DNA from: Diospyros lotus
Taxonomy: Eukaryota > Streptophyta > Magnoliopsida > Ericales > Ebenaceae
Length of the DNA stretch: 64,000 bases
NCBI RefSeq assembly: GCF_014633365.1
Contig: NC_068345.1
Span: forward strand, 12,594,058-12,658,057
Reading direction: 5' to 3'
Shown here: piece after piece, positions 37,199 through 47,009 of the stretch
How the letters are laid out: the number at the start of each line of letters is the position of its first letter
Position numbering within the stretch: position 1 is the first letter of the stretch
Translations under genes and position numbers: made by a program
Notes under the pieces: generated by a model
Database searches by the model: none
What the model was told of the DNA's origin: nothing
The model's input: only the letters and a program-made list of their open reading frames with translations

Positions 37199-39064
37199 TT
37201 TAAATGAATTGTAAAATGGGAAAGGAAAAAGAGATAAAGGGGGAGCAGTAGCTGATTGAGCTTGATGTGCAAGCTTCCTCTCCATTTTTGCCTTCTTCAT
37301 CTTCTTTCTTCTTCCTCCCTTTCTTTCTCTTCTTCTGTTCTTTCCATTCTTCTTCTTCTTCATGATTGGAGCTTCAAGAAGGTTAGAGTTGCAGATTCCA
37401 GTTGGTTATTTTTCGGTTCTAGTAGCTTAGTTCATGGCTTCTTCTTCCTTCGATTCAACCATCAAACAAATCTCAAAGAAAAGCTTTTCTTCCTCTTTTC
37501 CTTTTAAGAGGCAAGTTCCTATCCCTTTTCTTTCCAAGTTGCAAGTTCTATTAACTCTATTCTCTTTCAAAAGCAAGCCCTAATGCCTATTAGTTTTTTC
37601 ATTTCTTTTGGGTTTTGTTCTTGAAACCCCATTTTTAGATTTAGTGAGTTTATTTCCTTCATTTTGAAATCTTGGGTTTTCTTGATGAACTTCATTGAAA
37701 ATTTAAATAAGGTTTCAGTTCACCCTATGTTTTGAAAGGAATGGAATTTTTATTTGATTAGGGTTAGAGCAATATCAGAGTTTGGTGTTCTTGTTTCCAT
37801 TTTTTCAATTTTCATTCATGTTCTTTGTGTTTTAGGTTTTTGCCAGTTGACCGTTTGCCTTGGTCTGTTGACCGTTTGGAGGATGGCTAAGTTTGTTGTA
37901 TTCTTCCAGTTGACCGATCACGCCCAGGCTATTGACCGTTTGGATGAATGGCCTCTAGCGATCGACAATTGGGGGCGAGGCTATCGACCGTTCATGGGGG
38001 TAGTCTTTGGTGGTTGACAAATGCTCTCGAGCTGTTGACTATTCCGCCCCTATTGTCGACTGTTGCTTCCTGTTTTGCTTTTATTCTACTCCCAAAACTT
38101 TATATTATCTATGATCTACATTCCTTTATTGATTATAGCTTTGATTGTTGTCTTGGGAGGGGAAGCTAATCCATGTGTATAAAGTGGGCAATTCTCATGA
38201 TTCGCATGATTATATATATATATATACATTGAAGTTGCCTATGGGTGAATGACAATGTAATTATTCATAACCATGTCGAGTGTTGGCTTAAAGAAACTAA
38301 TAAGTGCATGATCTTATATGTGATTATAAAAATTGATTACAAGTCCTTTATATTGATTTAGCGTGACTAATATTATGCGTGGTGAACTAAGTTCGCCAGG
38401 GAAAAGGATATCCAAAACCAAGCTCGGTAGGCACTTGCCTGACATGAGGGAGCTTCGGCTCATAATGCTTGCCTAGTGAAAAATCAGTGCATGGGTGGAT
38501 ATTGGTTTACAATGGATGATGTGGAATTATTAAGCATTGGTATATGATGTGGTAAGGTAGATAAGAAATTATGTAATGGTTGTGAGAAGTTCTATTCTAC
38601 TTAATTGCTTACTGTTCATGCCTTTGATTCGTAATGCTCCTTATTGATTTATTATACTTGCTAAGCTTTGTAGCTCACCCATTTGATTTTGCATTATTCC
38701 AGATAAAGGTAAGGCCAAGGAAGGGGCAAGCCTAGTGGAGTATGAGTTTCTTGGGAGTAGTATGTGTACATAGTTGTCCCAACCAAAAGATCTGTGAGGT
38801 CTGTTTTGGGGGTGTGAGTAAAGAGTTTTATTTTGTATTTAAAATTTGTTAACCTTTTATTTTGGGATGTGTGGGCTATTAAGCCCAAAAAGTATGTTAA
38901 AAGAATGATGATGTAAATAATTATTTTGGCTCCTGTTGTTAGTAAGCAAGTTTGGGAATGAAATTATTTGTATGTCCTTAATTGAGTTTTATCTATGCCA
39001 ATGCTTTTGGAAACCTCTTCTCGGATTTCTATGCTAGTGGGATTTCTAGGAGTGGGTTGTTACA
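36912..39064 (+). mobile_element. LTR of gypsy element G2, 5' end missing
   Basis: Parallels the LTR at 10676-12824: AAAAGTCAAG-rich start, a GT run (37164-37190), CTTCTTCC-rich tract, the block TAAGCTTTGTAGCTCACCC at 38661, and the end CTATGCTAGTGGG...GTTGTTACA at 39064. The normal TGTAACGACC start was lost where it fuses to integrase code. Between 37850 and 38060 it has about nine copies of (G)TTGACCG-like words. No gene inside. Confidence 0.75.
37848..38060 (+). repeat. Cluster of TTGACC/TCGACC words (W-box-like) in the G2 LTR
   Basis: About nine copies of AGTTGACCGTTTG-like sequence in 210 bp, for example GTTGACCGTTTG (37847 and 37868), GTTGACCGATC, ATTGACCGTTTGG, ATCGACCGTTC. TTGACC is the W-box core bound by WRKY factors in plants; the binding itself is inference. 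Confidence 0.65.
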
Positions 39065-39145
39065 GGTTGTGGCTGAGCCTTGATGTGTGTTTGCAAAATC
39101 TTTGGTTGTGAACCAAGGTAATGGACTAAACAATTAAGGCTAAAC

Positions 39146-40973
39146 TGTTAGTGTATGCCCTACGGCTTAAGTGTTAAATTGTACTTGATACATTAAAATA
39201 TGATATATTTGTTGAGGAATATATCTAGTTGTTTCATGTTCATGTTATTTATTGTCAAGCTTTATCTTTTGTATTTATTTGTTTATTTATCAATTACTTA
39301 AATACAAGATGCGTAAAGACAAAGTCCCTAGGTTCACTCTGTATAGAAAGGAATTGAGGTGTGACTTCAATTATAACATCCTTGATACACCGAAGAGTAC
39401 AAGCTTAAACCTGTCCCTAGTCAAAAGTGTCATCGAGACAAGACATCAATAACACAAAGAGACAAGTGTGTGATATGTTGTTACCTTTAGGAAAGGTAGT
39501 AGTTGATCTTACAGACTACTGGTATGAGATACCTGAGCTAGTACGCGTGTGTTTGTTGGTGAGTACAAGTTCACTAGATAGTGACTTGACCAAAAGGATT
39601 CCTTATGGAACTTACAAGAATGTTTAAGGAAACCTCTAGTGGTAGTTATGCAAGTGATCCTTCGACTTGAGGTCACCACTATGTCTTGCATGTGGATTCG
39701 CATGCTTTGACATTGTTAAGAAAGCATCTCAATAAGAGGTGTGAGTATGGTAGTGATTGGGTATGCCATGAAGCATGTGAAGGCTATGTGTGAGACAAGA
39801 TAGGATTCATCGACCCCTAATATGGGGAGATATGTCTCATGGGCCCTTTGGGAAAATATAGCTTCTAAGTCCATGGCCATAGCAAAATAGAGATCCTATG
39901 AAGTTATACTTTTCAAGAACCAAATAAATATCATAATCAAGTACTAAATAGGGATTGACACACAATCCATATCCTTGCTTGATTGAAACACTTTAAACCG
40001 ATAAAGGGATTAAATTGCATGAGAAAATCATCATTGAAAGGTAGTGATCATTAATTGATCATTCTATAAATTGGGGGCCATGATGGGTTGCTAGACTCCG
40101 CTCATGGTCTATGGCTTTATTCGATAAAGTCATAGCCAACATATGTAGAAGCCTAATGGGTCACACACAATAAGGGTTTGCAATTACAAGGTAATGGTGG
40201 GCTCGATTAGGATTGAGGAATCCTAATGAGAAGCTAGAGTTCTTAAATATTGATAGTTAATATTTTAGAACTTATAATAAATAAGTATTTTAATTAAGTT
40301 TGTCATAATTCACCTAAAACCGTAGTTGGACTAGGCTACCCAAATTAAGAGCTTCGGTCTTGGTGGATTGTTACTTAATTAATATATGGGTTTATTTATG
40401 AAACTAACCTGAGGACATTGGGTGGATTAAGGAGTTTAATGGGATGTTTTAAAGTATTTAAAACTAAGATCTAATGGGTTATTTTAAAGTGTTTAAAACA
40501 TAAAGACCAAGAACAAGAGTAAAAGGGAAAGCTCAATTCTATGTTTTAAAGGGTTTAAAACATAGACTTAAAATACCATGTGGCCCAAAAACCTTATTTA
40601 TGGTTTTGTGCCTAAGGGTTATAAATAGCCTTTATGTGGTTCTTTTTGTCTGGAACTGTGTGCCTCTCTTAGCTATTGATGCCTTTTGACGTGCATGTGA
40701 GAAAGCTCTCACACCACCCTCTTGAGTTAGCACTCTTTCGTCCTTAAGAAAGTTGCTCCCTGCAAGGTTCTTGGATTGCAAGCTTGCACGGATACTGTTA
40801 GAGGTTGGGCACTTGAACGGCTTCGTGATCACCGCTTTTCGAGATTGGATTTTCACGTCAAGAGGTAATCTTTTGCCATTCTATCGTAATCTATTCCCTT
40901 GGAGAGATCCTAAATATATTAATGGCTTAAATTTTTATTTTCTCCTTTGCGTTATGATCCGTAAATACCTTCA
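39146..40973 (+). mobile_element. Copia-type solo LTR
   Basis: An 1828-bp unit starting TGTTAGTGTATGCCCTACGG and ending GTAAATACCTTCA, flanked by TAAAC (39141-39145) and TGAAC (40974-40978), a duplication with one mismatch. It splits the SIRE-type LTR at GGCTAAAC / CACTTTACATCTTGTG, which is intact at 9340-9365. No internal coding region. Related in start and end to, but distinct from, the LTR at 14687-20799. Confidence 0.8.
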
Positions 40974-41111
40974 TGAACCACTTTACATCTTGTGTTTTGC
41001 ACTTGCTATTTACTTTACTACATTCTTATTTCAATTCATTTTATTTAAGTTCAATTTTTAAAAAGGGTGAAAAACTTAATTTACTCCCCTCTTAAGCTAA
41101 TAGTTGTATCA

Positions 41112-42227
41112 CAATAGTATCAAGAGAAAAAAAACAAAAATCCCCCAAATTAATGTTAAAGGCATTTAAGTAAAATAGAAACCACATCAATGGCCTTTTT
41201 GGTAATTTTCAAGTAGGGTCCTGGTGATGTAATCCAAAATTAAAGGAGTTGAAATACTATTTTGAAAACCTAAGGTGTTGAAATTTAATCAAAAATTTAT
41301 TTTGGGCCCATGTGTAATTCAAAAAAAAAAAAAAAAACTAGGGAGGGCTTGAGCAATTCTACAAACTTAGGAGGGACCTAGGTTGTAAATTTTAGAAAGT
41401 AAGAAAATTTGTAAAACGAAGTATCACTAATTGGAAAGAGGCAGGCCTGAGGTCAACCATTATCAACTAGTGGTTACTTTGTTGATAAGGAAGATCTAAA
41501 AATGAAAGGCTTGGATAGATTCATATGAATGTTTTGGGTATGAATAAGGGTTGAGTTGCAAAGGTTTTTAACCATTGAAATCAAATAGATTAAGGCCAAA
41601 TTGGGAAGTTTTGGTATGGGGTTTTACTTCTTGGTACCATTTGAAGAGATTGTAGAGGTCGTTTGAGTGGAATTTGAAAAGCTGCTAGAAAATTATGGGC
41701 TCATCAAAAAATTAGTAGCTGGTCAGAATGTCATGGAGAATAGAAGCTGATAGGGGTCGAAAAAGGGGAAAAATAAGAAAGAAAGGAAATTGATAAATAA
41801 GGAAGAAAAAAATAGAAGAAAAGAAGTAGACAACAATTTTATAGTAGTTTGTAGCGGCTGGATGACAAAATGAGCTTAGAGAAGGTAAGTGAGCCACATG
41901 TGCACTCAAGGAAAAAGGCAAGTGGTTGTGCACATCTAGGTGTGTGGAGGTGAGAAAAAATGGACAAAATTGAAAAAAAAAAAAAAAAAGAAAGGAAAGT
42001 ATGAAAAAAATAAGGGAAAATTTTAGAAAAAAAATTAGAATTAATTTTTGGGAAAATTTTCAATGGTTAGGTTTGTTGAACGAGGATAGCATGCAATTCA
42101 AGAAAAATCAATCTAAGCTTGAAATAGACAAAGGAAAGTGAGTCTCCCCCAAAACTTAGTTTAAATTTAATGTGCATTTAATTCATGATAGTAATTGTCA
42201 TCTCTATGATGCATGGAATTATATTTT
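41112..42227 (+). mobile_element. Gypsy LTR-like sequence, incomplete
   Basis: No gene seen. The order of features (ACCTAGGTTGTAAATTTTAG, A/G-rich tract at 41760-41840, GTGCACATCTAGG, A runs, then a GTCTCCCCC block at 42142) resembles the + orientation of the gypsy LTR at 17750-20289. No LTR start or end could be fixed. A Mutator-like element splits it at 42228, and the sequence resumes at 43862. Confidence 0.4.
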
Positions 42228-42575
42228 GGGAAATTCTATTTGCAGCCACCATTTTACTCTCCATAACTATTTTTTAATATACTAAAAATACCCTCTTTTG
42301 AAAAACTATTTTTACCCTCACTATTGCAGCCATTTTTTCCTTCAATTAACTAGTCACTAGTCATATGCAGCCACCCATTTACGTAGGAGACGATGCGACG
42401 AAGAATAAAAAATAAGTGAAAATACAAGAATAGAATAACACATACATAAATACACACACAAATACACACACATATATATATACATACACAATCACATAAA
42501 CACATATACACATCCTTGCATACACAAACATATATATATATATACACACACTTACATACATATATATATATATAC

Positions 42576-42750
42576 ACACACATAGTGGGAAGTGGCCATG
42601 CCCATACCTGCCGGCGGTGACCCTTTTCATGGCCCCCGAACCCCAGGGTTCGGGGCACATTAAGGATCCCTGAACCTTGGGGTTTAGGGGCCATGAAAAG
42701 GGTCACCGCCAGTGGGTATGGTTGCCATGGCCATTTTCCACTGTGTGTGT
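42576..42750. repeat. Near-perfect palindrome in the Mutator-like element
   Basis: Two arms of about 80 bp (42576-42655 and 42668-42750) are inverted copies: GGCGGTGACCCTTTTCATGG on the left and CCATGAAAAGGGTCACCGCC on the right, extending outward into AGTGGGAAGTGGCCATG / CATGGCCATTTTCCACT and flanked by CA/TG and TA runs on both sides. The loop is about 12 bp. It could fold into a long hairpin. Confidence 0.9.
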
Positions 42751-42782
42751 ATATATGTATGTATTTATGTATGTATGTGTGC

Positions 42783-42814
<32 letters not shown>

Positions 42815-42933
42815 ATCTATCGTGATGGTGGCATGCATTTGACCTATATACCTTAAACTTGCCTAAGTTTGACATCACCCACCCATGTTCTCCTCTTTGA
42901 ACCTGAGAACCCAAATGCGTCGACTGATGCGAC

Positions 42934-43377
42934 TCAACAAATGTGGTTCAAGTGAGCAAACAACTCGAGATTTGCCTTTGGTGCAGGTTTTGCCACTTCA
43001 AGAGCCCCAAAGACATTCCAAAATCTCAAAGTTTCGTCTCTAGCAGCCGATGCTACAGTGTATCTATTCGGGCTTTGAATTGGAAATCAGAGAAGAAAGA
43101 AGTTGGAGCAATAATTCAAAATGCCATATTAATCCCACACTAACGGAGTACAAACTCAAGTTACCTGAGCCATGAAAGGGACTCTGGATGTATGGCCAGT
43201 GAGCTTTGCTACTTTCACCATAGATGGGTACTTCCAGATAGTGAGTTGATTCTGAGTAAACCCATGGGAGTTAAGCAGCTCATGCTCATTCTTATTCCAT
43301 AGTAGAGCACAAACTTGTGAGCCTGTGTTAATGGAGTTCAAGCATGCCCCTATGTGGGTGTTCCAGAACTTAAGACG
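42934..43377 (-). pseudogene. CDC20: Captured CDC20 (APC/C activator) fragment, last two exons
   Basis: CDC20 is a WD40 protein that activates the anaphase-promoting complex. Exon A (43377-43165, minus) encodes [53 protein letters not shown] and [13 protein letters not shown], the late WD repeats of plant CDC20. It ends CAG followed by a normal intron start GTAACTTGAG. After about 90 bp of intron, exon B (about 43074-42934) encodes [20 protein letters not shown] and [14 protein letters not shown], ending AHLNHIC and TGA. The acceptor reads TTCAA instead of an AG-ending site, and the usual C-terminal Ile-Arg is Ile-Cys. N-terminal two thirds are absent. A captured, non-functional fragment. Confidence 0.85.
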
Positions 43378-43378
43378 C

Positions 43379-43490
43379 CCTGAACCCTAGGGTTTGGGGG
43401 CCATTAAGGAGCCCCAAACCCCAGGGTTCGGGGGCCATGAAAAGGGTCACCGCTGGTAGGTATGGCCGTCATGGCTACTTCCCACTGTGT
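43379..43490. repeat. Second copy of the palindromic block, opposite side of the CDC20 fragment
   Basis: CCTGAACCCTAGGGTTTGGG...CCCCAAACCCCAGGGTTCGG forms an inner inverted repeat (43379-43435), followed by GCCATGAAAAGGGTCACCGC and CTTCCCACTGTG, the inverse of the left arm at 42584-42640. The captured fragment therefore sits between inverted copies of the same G/C-rich block. Confidence 0.8.
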
Positions 43491-43861
43491 TTGTGTTTAT
43501 ATATATATGTATGTGTGCGCATATATATATATATGTGTATATATGCATGTGTGTGTATATATATATATATAATATGTGTATCTGTCATGATGGTGGCAGC
43601 CGCGATACTGCCTCTAATTTTGCAGAGGCGACCCTTACCCACACCCACATAGACAGGCAACGATTTGAGGATGTGTTTCTGGGATGACTGTGTGGGGATA
43701 ACTGTGGCTATGTGCGATGGTGATAGAAGAAGGTATTTTGGAAAAAAATTGATTGCAAAGAGTTATTAACGTGGTTGCAAAGACTAAAAAGAGGAAAGTA
43801 GATTTTTAGTGACTACGAAGAGCAAAAAGAGTGGCTGTAAATAAAATTTTCCTTATATTTT

Positions 43862-45690
43862 TGCATTGAGCATGATTTTATTTGGCAAAGTCTATCTTGA
43901 GTCATTATTAAGTCATGATGGGATGGAAAAAGGCTTAGAAGGTCATTGCATGAGAATTACCCATGAATGGGATCACCCAACGTAACTTGTATCTCAGATC
44001 AACTTTACAAATCCATTATTGGAGGAATTCATGACTAATGATTGGACCTTTGAGCACAAGAAAATCATGTTGATGCATTATGTGCGAAAAACATTTTTGA
44101 ACCCTCACTAAGTGGTTTTGTCACTTACTAGCTATTTAACATGGAAGAAAACCTAGTACTAGTAAAGGAAATGAAAAGGTGTTTGATTAGACACCCCATG
44201 GTACGATTAGTTATTTAGATTCCATCTATGATTTGTAATAATTCATTTGTATGTGAAACCTTTTGAGGCCTAGCCATGTATTTATTGTCATTTTAAAAAA
44301 CACGATGTATTAAATTGTTGCCTTTTTGTTATGTGTAATTATGTTGCTTAGGTTGCGATCCATGTTACTCTAAATTACATGTCTTATGTATATATATTTG
44401 TTGAGACTATAAAAGGGTAATTTGGGTTTAAGATATATGTATATAAAGAAAAAAAAAAGAAAGTCCCAAATTTCCCAGGTAGATAACATGCCCGAAAAGC
44501 AAGGAGTTACAAGTTTGGCTAGTGGAGGGTTAAAGCCCTGAGCTCAATGGTAGACCAAAGCCCAAGCTCAACAAAAGGTTTTAGGACCAAGCCTAGCAGG
44601 AAGCTTAAGTTTAAACTCGTCAAGAACTAAAGTTCAATTTTGATCAAAGCCTGGATTCCCATGCCATCAAGATTTCGGAAGTAAGGCTAGGGTTCACTCT
44701 CAAGCCAAGCCTAGCAAGAAGCATCACATGAGGCTCAAAAAACAGTAGCATACTTGCTAGAAATGGCAACTGAACAAAAATCTATGCTCCCATGCCATAG
44801 CAAATTGGCTATGTGGTTGCATTGAGTGGAAATAGTTTGTGGACCCTTACCGTACATTAAATGCACATGTGAGGACAAACGAGCCATAGTTCCAACCTAT
44901 AAAAGACCCATGATACTAGCAAAAAAATAGCAACCCAACTATTGTGCCCAATTTAGCTAGGAGATGATATCGTGGACGTCCTCATTCGACTAGATTGCAT
45001 AATAATGTGGTATATCTAGATAACATGATCACAATATCACTCATGCCTAAATAATCTTAGATCACAAGACCTACCTCCACCTCAAGAGAACTAATGACAA
45101 TATTAATTGTTTTTATATCTTTTTTAGTTTTGCTATAGTACTATCCTTACCATATCATGTTTAATATTTTTATCACATTTGTCTGTTTGCATTTGTGTTT
45201 TGTGATCTGTGGATGAGTTACTTTAGAAACCCATGATGGTGTGGCCACATCTTTCACCTACGTATTAATCCTCGTACATTTAGTAAAGGGGTAAATATCT
45301 AGGTATTGTATTCATAAGTAAACAAAGGCAATTATAGAAGTTGAAATTTGTCATCCTCACGAGTTCACCATCCCCTATGTCACATGTCAGGCTCCTTTAC
45401 TAACGCAACTTAGGGGTTAATTTTTAAAAATTTCACTTCGATTGCTTTGTCAAAAAATTTAAAAATTGTATTAGTATTATTTATATATATATATATATGG
45501 AGTTTACATATTTAAAATTTAATTATATTTTTTTTTATAAAATCATAAATCCTTTCACTATTAAAAATAAATTTTTATGGAAAAAATATAAAAAGATACA
45601 AATTTAGTGAGTAAATAACATAACAATTGAAATTATAAAATTAAGATGATAACCATTATCTTGTTTGTTGTGAAATGTAGGAAGAAGTGC
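43862..45690. other. Unassigned intergenic sequence upstream of the GTPase gene
   Basis: No coding signal, RNA gene or clear element end found. The first few hundred bases continue the gypsy-LTR-like sequence interrupted at 42227. 44450-45450 has no recognisable structure beyond A-rich runs. From about 45420 it becomes strongly AT-rich, with a TA run at 45481-45499, before the first exon of the gene. Confidence 0.5.
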
Positions 45691-45977
45691 GGAAGGAAAG
45701 TGAAGAATGTAAAATTGGAATGAGTACTTGCTTGAGGGGTCGGATCTGCTTAGCCAACAAGGTAACCGAAGCTGCCTCTGCTAATTGAATACCCCTCCCT
45801 GTCTCCCTCTTACTGTCGTACATCTATTGGTAGCTTATCCTTGACTCTCTTTCTCTCTCTCTCTCTCTCTCTCCCCTCTCTTTCTCATATCAGGCTCTCT
45901 GATCATCGCGATCGTCGTCCATTTCTCTGCAATCTGAGACAAGTAACACTGGAGGCTCATCTTCCTCGTCTAATTCC
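45691..45977 (+). other. Probable 5' UTR exon (exon 1) of the AIG1-type GTPase gene
   Basis: A C/T-rich stretch with a CT run (45844-45886), typical of plant core promoters and leaders, is followed by non-coding sequence that ends at a good donor, TTCC/GTAAGTGATC at 45978. The start of transcription is not determined; 45691 is only the approximate edge of the less AT-rich sequence. The proposed leader intron runs to the acceptor TTTTGTAG at 46991 (or CTCTTAG at 47008), just before the ATG at 47010. Confidence 0.55.
45844..45886 (+). promoter_or_regulatory. CT-repeat (Y-patch-like) near the GTPase transcription start
   Basis: An almost pure CT run, including an 11-unit block, lies about 90-130 bp upstream of the leader intron donor. 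Pyrimidine patches of this kind are common at plant core promoters and 5' leaders. Role is inferred from position only. Confidence 0.45.
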
Positions 45978-47009
45978 GTAAGTGATCTTTTCGTTCAATT
46001 TCTTTTTGTGCTCTTTGCTTCTTTCCCCAGTCCTAATCTTTTCATTTTCCCTCGTTTTTAAGTGATTACTTAGTTAATTGCCACGATTTCTGATCAGTGA
46101 ATATGTATTGTCTTCTGTTTCTGATTTTACTTGTTAAGGATACTAAGTTAACGAAATCCTTTACACGCATGACGATGATGATGATGATCTTGGTTTCGTG
46201 CTTGATGATGATATTCTTGCCCTAGTGCTACTACTCCTATATGCCTTGTTTGGAATATCCTCTTTCCTTCTCTTTTTCCCCGTCTTTCATTTCGAATTTT
46301 TGGGTTTACTAATTTTTTTTTCTCGTTTTATTTTGTTTCTTCCGGGTAATAGATATACTTAAAACTGAGTTTTGTGTATGCGCGTGTTTTCTTACCTGAA
46401 TCTTCCTACATATATTCAATTTTGTCCCTCTTAATTTTTGATTTTCTTCCTCACATACTTCATAAAGAAGTTCCTTTCTCAGACTTCATTTGTCCTGCTT
46501 CATATATTGTCTGTTTATATATAATTAACCACAAAAGAAGAATTGTACACTTAGTTTGTGGACCGAATTGGAGATTAGGAAGAGGGATATGCTCCCAACA
46601 CGATGTGATTCAAGCTAAAGCTAGTTGAAGACTTTTCAAGATAGCTGAAAATACAGATAATGCTGTTTCACTGTTTTTCAGCAAATAGTTACCAGGATTT
46701 CAGGACATGTTTTAACTTTAGGAATGACTTTTTTTTCATGACATGGGTATCACTTTTGCAATCACAAAAATGTGTTTTATCAGATGGAAAAAACTATATA
46801 CTTACCAATTTAGGCTAATTTTCCTTCTGTGAATTATAAGTACAAGTTTACCTTAAGATGATGATAATGATGACTGACTTGAGTCCTTGAGTTATGAAAC
46901 CTCTTCTTCCTTCTTCTTTTTCATTCTTGTAGGTTTTATCATTTGTCATGTGAAAGTACTTGTAAATTTACTGAGGTCCAGAATTTTGTAGGTAGTTTGA
47001 TCTCTTAGC

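Larger units (their letters stand above)
26478..39064 (+). mobile_element. Ty3/gypsy chromovirus (element G2) nested in the SIRE 3' LTR, itself heavily interrupted
   Basis: The insert is bounded by GGTTG on both sides (26473-26477 and 39065-39069) and splits the LTR word GGTTGTGGCTGAGCC. Its right end is an LTR ending GTGGGTTGTTACA. Inside, the element's own parts are a protease fragment (26478-26722), RNase H to integrase (35383-36945) and one LTR (36912-39064). Between them lie a minus-strand gypsy LTR, a gene-like fragment and a second gypsy element (29595-35382). There is no 5' LTR: the left boundary starts with TG but enters protease code almost at once. Confidence 0.6.
6262..41111 (+). 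mobile_element. SIRE-type Ty1/copia retrotransposon, 5'-truncated and split by serial nested insertions
   Basis: The pieces read as one element when the insertions are removed: RT 6262-7175, RNase H 9484-9972, the end of RNase H 14402-14686, envelope-like ORF 20805-22298, polypurine tract ending at 24403, and a 3' LTR scattered over 24404-25727, 26407-26477, 39070-39145 and 40979-41111. Each interruption lies at a precise break of a reading frame or LTR, most with recognisable 5-bp duplications. The LTR pieces sum to about 1.6 kb, close to the roughly 1.85 kb of the related LTR at 7176-9483 after its TRIM is removed. The ends match too: TGTTGAGAAATTT at the start, TATCA at the end. The 5' half is missing. 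Confidence 0.7.
42228..43852. mobile_element. Mutator-like non-autonomous element carrying a CDC20 fragment (Pack-MULE type)
   Basis: Bounded by a perfect 9-bp duplication TTATATTTT (42219-42227 and 43853-43861), the size made by Mutator-like transposases. Its ends are imperfect inverted repeats of about 28 bp: GGGAAATTCTATTTGCAGCC on the left and, complemented, GGAAAATTTTATTTACAGCC on the right. Removing it rejoins GGAATTATATTTTTGCATTG, so the empty site is clear. Inside are TA/CA microsatellites, two palindromic G/C-rich blocks, and between these the last two exons of a CDC20 gene on the minus strand. No transposase is encoded. Confidence 0.85.

Noticed and set aside
41112..41130. Primer-binding-site-like TAGTATCAAGAG just after the LTR end at 41111, suggesting a 5' LTR
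   Set aside because: The LTR that ends here is preceded by a polypurine tract and the 3' part of the internal region, so it is a 3' LTR. The match is weak and no internal copia sequence follows.
42350..42838. 162-codon minus-strand frame rich in Ile, Tyr, Cys and Val
   Set aside because: It is a by-product of TA/CA microsatellites and the palindrome inside the Mutator-like element. The composition is that of translated dinucleotide repeats.
45481..45499. TA run as the TATA box of the GTPase gene
   Set aside because: It lies over 300 bp upstream of the likely leader exon within generally AT-rich DNA; similar runs occur throughout the window.
46374..46628. 84-codon frame in the leader intron of the GTPase gene
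   Set aside because: Lies wholly between the leader donor at 45978 and the acceptor near 46991; no motif, AT-rich intron composition.
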